DNA of 64,000 bases from Clostridium bornimense. GTDB lineage: Bacteria; Bacillota; Clostridia; Clostridiales; Clostridiaceae. Shown here in pieces: positions 53,821 through 63,827 of the stretch. Numbering within the stretch: position 1 is the first letter of the stretch; every line of letters begins with the position of its first letter. The position numbers and the translations under genes were made by a program. The stretch lies in contig NZ_HG917868.1 in NCBI RefSeq assembly GCF_000577895.1, positions 1,364,001 to 1,428,000 on the forward strand, written 5' to 3'. Below the pieces are notes generated by a model, which was not told the DNA's origin, did no database searches, and saw only the letters and a program-made list of their open reading frames with translations.

Positions 53821-56376
53821 CTAAAAATCAAATTCACTTGCTATTCCCAGACTGATTATAAATGGTATTTCCTCAATTATTACACCCGTTTCATTGTCTT
53901 TAATCACCAATTTATATTCATCATTTTTGTTATATGTCATAGATTTTAAATGTAATTTTATTTTAAGCATTCTCTCCTCAGGTCTCTCGCTCGTAGAATC
54001 TGCAATTATACTTTTTATATCAGAAATAATTGCATCATCTTTATCTACCATAAATAATTCTAAGCTTGTTGGCAATATCTTTTCCCCTATTTTTTCGGTT
54101 TGGAAAAATTCAAGTTTGAAAGTATTCATAGTAATTTTTCTACTCTCATTTGTTAATTTTACATCTACCTTCCTTGCTTTAACGCTCTTTTTAGAATTAC
54201 TTCTAATATTTTTAAAAGCGACAACTGGTACTATGATTTCTTGTAGCGTTGCTCCTCCATGAACAAATTTGCTTCCTTCTCCCTGTACTTTAAATCTTAT
54301 ATTAGATTTCGGCATATATGAATAAATAGTTTCATTATTACCTAACCACGACATTTTAATCTTCAATAGTTCTTCATTTTCAATACTTTCTTTTGATATT
54401 AGGCATCTTCTATTTTTATCTATTGTAGTAATAGCTTCTTTGTTTACTTTATCACTTTCTTTTAAGTCACTTCTTTGATAAATAAAACCATGATCTGCTG
54501 TAACAAATACATTTGCTCCACCAATCCATCCTACAATTTTACGATTTATTAGGTCTTCTATTTCATTTACAGCCTTTTCAGTTGCTTCAAATGTATTTAT
54601 CTCCGTTGCTCCCTTATCTGCTGTTGCATCAATAGTATCATGATAAATATATATTAGTTTATAACCCTTTAATTGTTCTATAAAATCTACTTTATTATTA
54701 GGTATCTTGTGATAATCAATGGCTATGCTATTATTAAATTCATTTTTTAGAATCTTATCCCTATTCTCTATTCCTGAACTATCCATATCATCTACAAATA
54801 CTCTGCCATTATCATTTATTACTATACTTTTATTAGGTAGCAAACTTGCCATGCCAAGCTTTGTTATAGATGGAACAACTGATAACATTGATGTTATACT
54901 TGTAGAATTAATTACTTTTTCATTTAATCTCTCTCCTAAATCTACACCTACTTCATATCTAAAAGCATCAGAAATTATTACAAACACTCTTTCTCCATTA
55001 GATACCATATTTTTAATATATGTTGAGTAGAAATCTTTCTGATTAATTATATTAGGTATTAACCATTCTCTTTTCATATTATCATCTATACTTGATGTAA
55101 AGTTAGTGCATATATCATTAAGATACCAATTACAATACAAATTTTCAATCAAATCCTTTACTTGATTCATTATATTAGTATTTTGTTTATCGAAATAATA
55201 ATAGAACTTTCTATAGAAAGTATCCATTTTATATAATTCTTTTACATAAAGATTATACAATTTGTCAGCTGAACCTTTTGGTAATCCCTCTCCATAAATT
55301 TTGTATATCTTAAACATTCCTATTGCATTAATTAAAGCTTCATACATATTCTTGTAGTCCTCATAGAAGTGTGTTACTCTTCGGCCTTTTATTATATCTA
55401 TATATAAATCGTAATCCTCAAGCCTATCTTTCAATGATTCTACAATAGTTTTTATTATTGCCCTATCAAAACATTTTAATAATTCAATATCTTTATACTC
55501 TTCAAGTTCAAGTTCATCTATTATATCAGCTATGTTCGTTTCATATTCATAAAATTCTGTCAGTCTATCATATTGCTCATAATCTGCTCTATTTAGCATC
55601 CAATGGTTAATAAACAACTTACAATTTGGTTTATTATTACCTATATACTCTTTAATTTTTCTCAGTCTATCATTGTCAATATCAATAGATAATGCTGTCG
55701 TTAAAATAAATATGAACAACTTCTTTATGCTTTTATCATTTTGATTATATCCATATTTTAAATCAGCATAATTCCAAAACTCATCTATAACATTATATTT
55801 TTTAAACTCCTCAATAAATTTATTATCATTTTCATTTATTGATTCCATAAAAATATTTTTTACCACTTCTTCAAAATCAATAGATTTTGCATTAGTTATT
55901 GAAGATAAAATACCAATTATTAATTGATCTTCGTTCTTGATATGTTCCTCAAATTTTAAGAATCTATTTCGCCTACTAATTGCACCAAAGTATGATTTAT
56001 ATTTAACAAATCTTTTTCTCAAACTACTATCTATATTTAATTCTTTCATCATAAGAGAAATATTATCAGCAAAAAACTCTCTTGAATATATCATAGTATC
56101 CAATAACCAGTTATCTCTCTCATCATCAATTTGTTCGGTATTATATACTAATAAATTCTTATCATCTAATTCTATTTCTATTAAATATTTAGTGATAAAA
56201 TTATTATTTTCATTTAATTTTATCACTTCAACATCTGGCATTTTTATGTCATCAATAATATCAATAAATTCCTTTTCAAAATCATTCCAAAATATAATTT
56301 TTCTTTTTTCACCACTTCTTAATGGTTCATCAAATTCTTTCTTTAATGATTCTATCACCTTATCTGTAATAGCCAT
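53821..56376 (-). CDS. pglZ: BREX protein PglZ (alkaline-phosphatase-like)
   Basis: 851 aa from the ATG behind AGGGAG. The PglZ domain in the second half has the alkaline-phosphatase-superfamily metal-site motifs VIISDAFRYEVG, IYIYHDTIDATADKG and FVTADHGFIYQRSD (about residue 625). PglZ is one of the two defining BREX proteins; its reaction is not settled. It has its own promoter (motif site E) behind the pglX terminator, and heads the pglZ-brxL unit. Confidence 0.95.
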   Translation of the reverse strand: MAITDKVIESLKKEFDEPLRSGEKRKIIFWNDFEKEFIDIIDDIKMPDVEVIKLNENNNFITKYLIEIELDDKNLLVYNTEQIDDERDNWLLDTMIYSREFFADNISLMMKELNIDSSLRKRFVKYKSYFGAISRRNRFLKFEEHIKNEDQLIIGILSSITNAKSIDFEEVVKNIFMESINENDNKFIEEFKKYNVIDEFWNYADLKYGYNQNDKSIKKLFIFILTTALSIDIDNDRLRKIKEYIGNNKPNCKLFINHWMLNRADYEQYDRLTEFYEYETNIADIIDELELEEYKDIELLKCFDRAIIKTIVESLKDRLEDYDLYIDIIKGRRVTHFYEDYKNMYEALINAIGMFKIYKIYGEGLPKGSADKLYNLYVKELYKMDTFYRKFYYYFDKQNTNIMNQVKDLIENLYCNWYLNDICTNFTSSIDDNMKREWLIPNIINQKDFYSTYIKNMVSNGERVFVIISDAFRYEVGVDLGERLNEKVINSTSITSMLSVVPSITKLGMASLLPNKSIVINDNGRVFVDDMDSSGIENRDKILKNEFNNSIAIDYHKIPNNKVDFIEQLKGYKLIYIYHDTIDATADKGATEINTFEATEKAVNEIEDLINRKIVGWIGGANVFVTADHGFIYQRSDLKESDKVNKEAITTIDKNRRCLISKESIENEELLKIKMSWLGNNETIYSYMPKSNIRFKVQGEGSKFVHGGATLQEIIVPVVAFKNIRSNSKKSVKARKVDVKLTNESRKITMNTFKLEFFQTEKIGEKILPTSLELFMVDKDDAIISDIKSIIADSTSERPEERMLKIKLHLKSMTYNKNDEYKLVIKDNETGVIIEEIPFIISLGIASEFDF

Positions 56377-56445
56377 TATTTTCACTCCCTATGTTCTTTT
56401 CAATTTTGACTGCTTATATACTACTTTAATTATAATATAGCCTTT

Positions 56446-56462
56446 TATTATAGTAAATGTAA
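56446..56462 (-). promoter_or_regulatory. shared island promoter motif, site E (pglZ-brxL)
   Basis: TATTATAGTAAATGTAA on the plus strand. On the minus strand TTTACT is followed after exactly 17 bp by a perfect TATAAT, about 40 nt upstream of pglZ. This is the best -10 among the five sites. Confidence 0.65.
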
Positions 56463-56467
56463 TATAA

Positions 56468-56497
56468 AAAGTGTGAGTTTCTTAATACCCACACTTT
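56468..56497 (-). terminator. terminator between pglX and pglZ
   Basis: AAAGTGTG and CACACTTT pair; on the minus strand the hairpin is followed by TTTTTAT. It splits the BREX operon into a brxABC-pglX part and a pglZ-brxL part. Confidence 0.75.
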
Positions 56498-56506
56498 CAA
56501 ATACTA

Positions 56507-59500
56507 TTATATTTTTGCTAAAAGTCCTTTAAATAAATCATAATTATGCAAAACTCCATCATCTAAATCAATATCAAACGGTTTATCTGCCATATGATGT
56601 AATTTTTCTTCAAACCTCTTTATCTCATCAATTTTTTTCTCAAGTACATTTAATTCTTTCTTTGCATCGTTTTTTTCCTTTTGGGGGTAATCTCCATTAA
56701 TTATTTCGAGTTGTGATTCCCTTTGTGAATCCATTCTATCCTGTACTACATGAACATACTCTGTTCTAATTCTTGCAAGCAGTGATTTATCATATCTATG
56801 CATATATATCAAGCAATTGAATGCCTTCTGTTTTCCTGAAGTAAACATCCAGTATATTGGTCTCTTTTTATAAGTCTGTACATGATCTTTATAAAAATCA
56901 GTTAAGAAATATCTTCTAATAGTATCTTCTGGCATTTCATTATTTTTCATCCCTAATGTTTCTGCAATAAATGTTATATTTTCATCCAATGTATCTGCAC
57001 CAAAAATTACTTCCACAAAATTTGTAAATCTTTCGACAATATCATTTTTAAAGTATTCATTAGATAATATTAGTATATTATCTTCATCAGGTTTAAAAGT
57101 TTTATATATACTAATGTCAAAGTTTCCTCCTGCATATGCTAAACCCTCTTTATCTAATGAATATCTTCCAAGCATACATCCAACTGAATATGAAATAAAT
57201 TCTTTAATTGTATCTATCTTAAAGAAACCTTTCATTTCCTCTAACGAAAAAGCTTCATTTTCATTTTTTTCAAAATAAATATTATCAGTATTTTTCTTCT
57301 TTGTTTTTTTCTTATACCTGTAATATCCATTTGCGAATAAAGTTATATCCTTATCACATATACTACTTGATAATTCATTTACAAGATTATATTGATTAAT
57401 AAATATCTTATTTAATTCTTCTTCATTAGTTTTTAATGTTTGAACATTCTTAGAACATTCTTCTTTCCATAATTCATAACATTTACTAATCTTATTCGAC
57501 TCTCTTCTATACTTAACTAAATTATTTACCCTATAATCCCAGGATAATTCAGATGAATCCCAATCACGTTTTGCTATACTCTTATTTTCACTACTTAACA
57601 TATTAATTTTAGATATTGTTTCATCGTTATCAGGTTTAATTACAGGAAATTTAGCAACTTCTCCTGATTGAAAGTTTAATGTAGGATTTATTTCTCCTAA
57701 AATATAGTTAAATACCTTCGAATTTAACAATGCTAAATAGAATAATCTTTCATTATTGTTTGTAAATAAACAACATCCTCCATTATCAAAAATGAATCCT
57801 TCTTCAAATATCCTCATGCTAAAATTAGTTGAAGTAACAGTAGACCAAGTTAATCCAGGTTTCATAAAATACTCATAATTTGCTATTACAGCTGTAGGTA
57901 TATTCCTTATTTCTTCGGCATCATTTTTCCAATCTATTACATATTCATTATTACCAAACCATTTTCTATATCCACCACCTTTGTTATACGGGAACCATCT
58001 ATTTATCATTGTTTCCTCTTTTATAATTTCTTTTTTATTAAAGTTAATTTTTTCAATATCAACTTCAAACCATAATCTTAAAAATCGTTTATTGTCAGAT
58101 GTTGAATTTCCTTTTCGTGGTGAAGCTATTGTTCCTAATTTAGTATTATTAACAAAAATACTTTTTACATTATCACTGATCCAATAAGCGATTGGGAATC
58201 CTTCTATCACACTAAATTCATCACAACAAGTAGTAAATCTATAATTTACATTAGGACATTTAATTGCTTCTAATGTTTTAATAGGTTGATTTTCACTTCC
58301 TGTAAAATCAGATAATTTTATATATTCTCCAGGTAATTTAATTTTATAATTTCTAATTGTAAAACAACAAACAGGAACACATGCTTCTGGGAAAGCATTA
58401 TACTCCAATTGTATCAATGAACTTATATTTTGATTTTCAATTATATATTTTCTTAATTCATAGTATGAAGAAATAAACATCCATACAAATGGCGTTAAAA
58501 AACCTAAATGACCAGTATTAATAACCTTACTTCTACAATACTGCATAAATGCTGAAAACAAATCTGCCTTTACACTTTCATATTCTTTTTTAATAAAATT
58601 AGTTAGCAAAGGATTCATATACTTACTACCCATATATGGTGGATTAGTAACTAATATATCAAAGCTTTTACTCATAATCTCAGCTTGATTAATTAACTTT
58701 TGTAGTTTGTTCGAACTTTCAAATTTATTTTTGCTTTCTTGTTCAAAAGTATTTCTTGCTGGATTATTTTTAATATAAAATAATCTCTCCCAATAGTATC
58801 TATAATCAAAAGCATCTATTTTTATTAGTGAACCATATGTTTTAGCATTTTTGAAAGTTTCAACAAATTTCTTAGTACTTTCGTATCTTTCTCCAGAAGA
58901 TTCATCTGCTAAATAAATAATATCATCCTCATTAAATTCATTTGTTTCTTGTATAGATGCAATATTTAATTTAATCCCTTCACCTGTTCTTTCAACTTGT
59001 CTTTCTATATCTCTTAGTAATCTATTATGATAGCTCATACCTTTCATAACTACTGCGAAACATGCAAGCTGATATGCTCTATCATCAATATCTAATCCAT
59101 ATAGATTTTTCTCTATTATGAGCTTTGGGATCTCTTTTCTTACATAACCACATCTCTCATATATTTCATAGAGAACATCAAACATATATACTAAAATATG
59201 TCCCGAACCACAAGCTGGATCAAAGCATTTTATGTCTTCAACATTTAATTCTTTATTTATATATGGTGCTAATTTTTCTTCAAACTCATCTTCTTTATTA
59301 AGATTTTCAAGATAAAACTCCCAGTTAGCCTTTAATTCTTCATCTTCTGAATGTGATTCAATCCAATAACGCCCTAATGTATTTTGCACCATATATCTTA
59401 CTATCCAATCTGGTGTAAATAATTGTGTTGCAAATGGTATTTCATCCTTCTTATATTTCTTCTTAGCTTTAATAACTCTATCCTTTTCACTTGCTATATA

Positions 59501-60166
59501 ATATTGATATAGCCATCCTATAATTTCAACATTTGTCCACCATTCTTCTTTTATTAATTCTACATCAGTTAGCCTACTAATAAACGCATCTTTGTTTAAT
59601 AATCCATCTGGAAATAATAATTGAGTATAATGATCAGTTTTTTCAAACATGAATGGCAATGTAACATTTAAAGCATCACATTGTGATATAATCATATATT
59701 TAAATAATCCATCTCGATCACTGTTTATTTTATATTCATATATTACTTGTTTATCTACATCTAAATTAACAGTATTGGCTTCTCTAAGCAAATCAGGTTC
59801 TGAACTATCAGGATCTGTAGATGTTAATACCCTTATTTTAGTTGGAAGATAATCATTAACTTCCATAAACCTTAATGCAATAAATCTATTGAACCATGTA
59901 TATGCAACTTCCTCCATTACATGTTCATATCCATCTTCACCTTGTTCATTTATCGTACTTATTCTATCAATAAGCTTTTGTCTTTGCTTTTTTTCAACTG
60001 AACTTAATGCTTTTCCATTAATTACTATTGAATCACTACTAACTATTTTAGATGTTTTTATTTCTTCATCAGTTATACCATACTGATTTGCTTTTAATTT
60101 AACCTTATTGATTAACTCTTCTCTTGCTTCTGTTGCAAAAGATTTCAACACTGATTTATCCATCAT
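56507..60166 (-). CDS. pglX: BREX DNA adenine methyltransferase PglX
   Basis: 1219 aa. Motif I DPACGSGHILVYMFD at about residue 314 and catalytic NPPY in ILVTNPPYMGS at about 508, the gamma-type N6-adenine methyltransferase order, with a long C-terminal target-recognition half. PglX marks host DNA at a non-palindromic site and is essential for type 1 BREX. A second ATG one codon in has slightly better RBS spacing. No frameshift or homopolymer switch is apparent. Confidence 0.96.
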   Translation of the reverse strand: MMDKSVLKSFATEAREELINKVKLKANQYGITDEEIKTSKIVSSDSIVINGKALSSVEKKQRQKLIDRISTINEQGEDGYEHVMEEVAYTWFNRFIALRFMEVNDYLPTKIRVLTSTDPDSSEPDLLREANTVNLDVDKQVIYEYKINSDRDGLFKYMIISQCDALNVTLPFMFEKTDHYTQLLFPDGLLNKDAFISRLTDVELIKEEWWTNVEIIGWLYQYYIASEKDRVIKAKKKYKKDEIPFATQLFTPDWIVRYMVQNTLGRYWIESHSEDEELKANWEFYLENLNKEDEFEEKLAPYINKELNVEDIKCFDPACGSGHILVYMFDVLYEIYERCGYVRKEIPKLIIEKNLYGLDIDDRAYQLACFAVVMKGMSYHNRLLRDIERQVERTGEGIKLNIASIQETNEFNEDDIIYLADESSGERYESTKKFVETFKNAKTYGSLIKIDAFDYRYYWERLFYIKNNPARNTFEQESKNKFESSNKLQKLINQAEIMSKSFDILVTNPPYMGSKYMNPLLTNFIKKEYESVKADLFSAFMQYCRSKVINTGHLGFLTPFVWMFISSYYELRKYIIENQNISSLIQLEYNAFPEACVPVCCFTIRNYKIKLPGEYIKLSDFTGSENQPIKTLEAIKCPNVNYRFTTCCDEFSVIEGFPIAYWISDNVKSIFVNNTKLGTIASPRKGNSTSDNKRFLRLWFEVDIEKINFNKKEIIKEETMINRWFPYNKGGGYRKWFGNNEYVIDWKNDAEEIRNIPTAVIANYEYFMKPGLTWSTVTSTNFSMRIFEEGFIFDNGGCCLFTNNNERLFYLALLNSKVFNYILGEINPTLNFQSGEVAKFPVIKPDNDETISKINMLSSENKSIAKRDWDSSELSWDYRVNNLVKYRRESNKISKCYELWKEECSKNVQTLKTNEEELNKIFINQYNLVNELSSSICDKDITLFANGYYRYKKKTKKKNTDNIYFEKNENEAFSLEEMKGFFKIDTIKEFISYSVGCMLGRYSLDKEGLAYAGGNFDISIYKTFKPDEDNILILSNEYFKNDIVERFTNFVEVIFGADTLDENITFIAETLGMKNNEMPEDTIRRYFLTDFYKDHVQTYKKRPIYWMFTSGKQKAFNCLIYMHRYDKSLLARIRTEYVHVVQDRMDSQRESQLEIINGDYPQKEKNDAKKELNVLEKKIDEIKRFEEKLHHMADKPFDIDLDDGVLHNYDLFKGLLAKI

Positions 60167-60192
60167 TTTTTCTCCTTTTAATAACTAATTAA

Positions 60193-60230
60193 ATATGTTA
60201 GTAATTCATATATAAGAATTACTAACATAT
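60193..60230. terminator. hairpin between brxC and pglX
   Basis: ATATGTTAGTAATTC and GAATTACTAACATAT form a perfect 15-bp stem with no strong T run. It may stabilise or attenuate the message rather than end it. Confidence 0.7.
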
Positions 60231-60236
60231 AAATTA

Positions 60237-63200
60237 CTAATCTATCTCTATTTCTTTACCTTCTCTTATCAATGTATCTAATTTATTTTTTAATTCTCTT
60301 ATATAAACTTCAACATCATTTTCTGTCTTCAAAGTTTTAATTGATATCATTTTTGCTATTTCTACTTTTTCTATTTTCTTCTTAGATACTTCTTGTTTAT
60401 TAGTTTTATGTTCTACATCTTTCGGCTTAATATCAATTAACTCATGATAAGCTTTAATTTCTCTATCAACAACTCTATCTATTTCTTCTCTTTTATTATT
60501 ACTTCTTGTAATAGCAGCATCTATTTTAGTTATATCCTTATAATCACTAATATTCTTTATTAGCTCAGTATAATATTTTTCTACTACTAATTTTGTGCTA
60601 TCGCTTACACCATTTTGATTAACTCTTAACTTTACATAATCATAATCTTTATTAACTTTTTCAATAGCATTACTTATTTTATTCTTCACTATATCATTTA
60701 ATTCATTTTCGATTTCTTTTGCAATAGTTAAAGTACTTCTTATTTTGTCATATGGCATAGGATCATGTAGTATTTCTTTTAATGTTTCAAATTTTTCCTT
60801 TGTTAATTCATCTAAATAATAAATGCTCTCTTCACATTTTTCTAAAATCTCTACTTCCCTATCAAACATCTCTATTTTGTTTGAATTAAAGAAATCTTTT
60901 GGTAATTCAACATCTCCGCTCCAATCATATAATTCGTCGCCTTTTTCAGTTAACTCCGTAAAAAAGCTTAAATTATCTTTATGTTCCAGAACTTTATTAA
61001 ATATTTCAATTCCTTTTTCAAACAAACTTTTTCCTGGATATTTTTTACCTTGATATTTTAAAATATAACTTCTACATTCATCAATTAATTTTAAACTTTC
61101 CTCACGTATTTTTTTTGCCATACTATCTTCATCATCAGGTAAATTCAAGCTTCCCCAAACGTCGCTACAAACGCCTTTGACTTTTCTTAATAAGGACTTA
61201 TCAACTCTAATTTTCTTATTTATTATTACCCTGTCTACTTCAGATAATTTAGTTAATGAATCTACCAATTTTAAAGGTTCCTCAATAGATAAATCATTTC
61301 CTGAAAGTCTTGCATTTATCTTCTCATCTTTAATTAGTTTCGCTACTACCCCAGCAATATCCAATAGATTCCATCCATAAGGAATATCCATGTACCTATT
61401 TATTAATAATTTCATTCTTATTTGCTCAAAATTTTCTTCTTGTAAGCATATAAAATCAAATATTTCATTTTCAGCTTGTTGATTATTGTAGCCTTCTATT
61501 TCATCTAATCCTAACTGTTCAACATTATTGCTAACCAAAGCTACTATTTCTTCTTCTGTAGAGATACTCTTTTTTATATAATTTAATTTATTAAATACAT
61601 TGCCTATTAAAATACTAAAAGCATTGCTTATTTTATCCTTCGCATTGTTGCCTTTTACTTCAACTTTTTCACCATTTATATAAAAACTTGCATCAATAAG
61701 TGCTCTATCAATTAAGTTTTTAGCTCTCTCCGATCTAATCTTTATCTCTCCGCTTTTTAAAATCAATATAGCTTGCTTATTTTCTGGAAGTGCGTTTATA
61801 TTGTTTTTATCTTTATAAGATTTAATCTGTAAAACCTTTTTAATTTCATCCTTGTATTCGTCATTGCCCCCAAATTTTATTATGATTTTCTTATATGAAT
61901 TACTTAACAATTCCATATCAGACTTGTAATAATCATCTCCCACTGGTGTTAATACTTCTAATCCAATGTTATGTGCTTTATTTGAAGCTACATAATCATC
62001 TACTTTTTTAGTAAATCCAAACAATGAGTTGGTACCCTTCATTTTATATTTTGATGAATCATAAATTCTTTGAAAAATATCATCTGAAATCCATTTACTT
62101 ATTTTAATATCATCAATTTCAATAGATTCAATAGCTTTATTAACTTCTTGTTCATCATCAGTTAAAAATGTGTATACATCACCATTCTTTTGTATTAAAT
62201 GTTCTGACTGTAATTTTCTCAATGAAGCTTTTATCTTTTCTTTTAGTTCTTCCATATCTTCATCAATATTATTAACCATTAATGTTGCTATATTATTCAA
62301 ATTAGCAGGCATTTCATCAGATAAATATTTAATCATAAATAATAATTTTAGTATCTGTAAATTAATAGGTTCATCCCTTAACTCTACGTCATCTGATGCT
62401 CTGTCAATTACTCTTGTTATTGATGGATTTAAGAACTCTTCAATAGTTTCATAAAAAGTATACATAGGAATTAAGAATCCTTCACTTTGTTCCTCATATT
62501 TCACAACTGATTCTTTAAATGCTGATAACATTGATCTCTCACCTTCAGATAAATGTTTACCAGAATTACCATGCTTTCTAACTTGTTCAAATACATTTTG
62601 TAATATTTTAAATTGATATGGTATAAATGGGTATACCTCTATAAATTCATTGCTATCTCTATAACCTAATAAATCTTTTCTTGCGTTTTCAAAACTGATT
62701 AAATTATTTAAAACTACACGTTTTTCATCATATAAACTTTTTAATATTAGTTTTGAATCATCATTTTTTTCAAGAATACGTTTTTTGATTACTTCATCTA
62801 CATCGATTGAAGATAAACTTAATCTTGTATCAAATCTTCCTGTTATTTTAGAGAAATCATTACCTTTCACTTTAGCGACTTCATCTATACTTTCCTGAGA
62901 AGTAACCATTACCCACGCCTTACCATTACACTTTGTAGATAATTGTTCCTCTATTGTTTGCAAATTTAACATAAGAGATGAATTGTCTCCAATATATTGA
63001 CCAACTTCATCAGCTAAAAATATTAAATGAAAATCATCGCCTTTACTTTTTATATAATCATTTATTTCCAATGCAAATTTTTCAATATCAGTCTCATATT
63101 TATCTATATCATTATCAACATAGTCTTTTGCATTTTCTATAGAAACATTTAATACTTTTGATATAGCCATAGCAACATAATCTTTATCTATTCTAAAATT

Positions 63201-63794
63201 ACGTCTTCTATCAAGCCACTCTTTTCCTTTAACTTCTTTAAATGCTTTTTTAAAGTCATCATACACTCCATCTTTAATTAAATGCTTCTCCATATAAGCC
63301 ACTCCAGGAATTTCAGCACATAATCCTCTATGCTCATTGAATACTTTAATAAAAATTCTTAAGATAGCATCTTCTCTTCCTTTATTATTAATAGGATTTT
63401 TTGAATCCACATTAAAAAGAATACATTCCGTTTTAACCTTTGATGCTCTTTCCATTTCAGCATATAGTATTGGATCTTCTATTTTATCCTTAAAAAATTC
63501 AATTACATCTTTGCCTTCAACATTTTCATTTTCTAACAAATGTGATAGCATTTTTAAAAAATGTGATTTACCGCTTCCAAAGAATCCTGATATCCATACA
63601 CCTACTTTGTGTGTATTACCACCTATGCTTTTTGCATAAGTATCATAAAACTTACTTAAATGTTTAGCAACTTCTTTAGTAACTACATACTCATCCAGCT
63701 CTTGATACAGCCTTTCTCCATCATGTTCATCAACTTTAATAACACCACTTATTTCTCTATTTATGTCTTTAACGAACATATCACTTAGTTTCAT
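60237..63794 (-). CDS. brxC: BREX protein BrxC (P-loop ATPase)
   Basis: 1185 aa from the ATG giving MKLSDMFVKDINREISGVIK, 8 nt after AGGAG. Walker A SGFFGSGKSHFLKM at about residues 69-82 and Walker B-like FHLIFLADEVGQYIGD near 265; the rest is long and helical. BrxC is a large ORC/DUF499-related ATPase, a core type 1 BREX component. It follows brxB by 33 nt. Confidence 0.95.
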   Translation of the reverse strand: MKLSDMFVKDINREISGVIKVDEHDGERLYQELDEYVVTKEVAKHLSKFYDTYAKSIGGNTHKVGVWISGFFGSGKSHFLKMLSHLLENENVEGKDVIEFFKDKIEDPILYAEMERASKVKTECILFNVDSKNPINNKGREDAILRIFIKVFNEHRGLCAEIPGVAYMEKHLIKDGVYDDFKKAFKEVKGKEWLDRRRNFRIDKDYVAMAISKVLNVSIENAKDYVDNDIDKYETDIEKFALEINDYIKSKGDDFHLIFLADEVGQYIGDNSSLMLNLQTIEEQLSTKCNGKAWVMVTSQESIDEVAKVKGNDFSKITGRFDTRLSLSSIDVDEVIKKRILEKNDDSKLILKSLYDEKRVVLNNLISFENARKDLLGYRDSNEFIEVYPFIPYQFKILQNVFEQVRKHGNSGKHLSEGERSMLSAFKESVVKYEEQSEGFLIPMYTFYETIEEFLNPSITRVIDRASDDVELRDEPINLQILKLLFMIKYLSDEMPANLNNIATLMVNNIDEDMEELKEKIKASLRKLQSEHLIQKNGDVYTFLTDDEQEVNKAIESIEIDDIKISKWISDDIFQRIYDSSKYKMKGTNSLFGFTKKVDDYVASNKAHNIGLEVLTPVGDDYYKSDMELLSNSYKKIIIKFGGNDEYKDEIKKVLQIKSYKDKNNINALPENKQAILILKSGEIKIRSERAKNLIDRALIDASFYINGEKVEVKGNNAKDKISNAFSILIGNVFNKLNYIKKSISTEEEIVALVSNNVEQLGLDEIEGYNNQQAENEIFDFICLQEENFEQIRMKLLINRYMDIPYGWNLLDIAGVVAKLIKDEKINARLSGNDLSIEEPLKLVDSLTKLSEVDRVIINKKIRVDKSLLRKVKGVCSDVWGSLNLPDDEDSMAKKIREESLKLIDECRSYILKYQGKKYPGKSLFEKGIEIFNKVLEHKDNLSFFTELTEKGDELYDWSGDVELPKDFFNSNKIEMFDREVEILEKCEESIYYLDELTKEKFETLKEILHDPMPYDKIRSTLTIAKEIENELNDIVKNKISNAIEKVNKDYDYVKLRVNQNGVSDSTKLVVEKYYTELIKNISDYKDITKIDAAITRSNNKREEIDRVVDREIKAYHELIDIKPKDVEHKTNKQEVSKKKIEKVEIAKMISIKTLKTENDVEVYIRELKNKLDTLIREGKEIEID

Positions 63795-63827
63795 ATTTAA
63801 CACTCCTAACCTTACTTATAAACAATC

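Noticed and set aside
56507-60166. Phase variation of pglX
   Set aside because: No long homopolymer or tandem repeat within the frame and no recombinase with inverted target repeats beside it.
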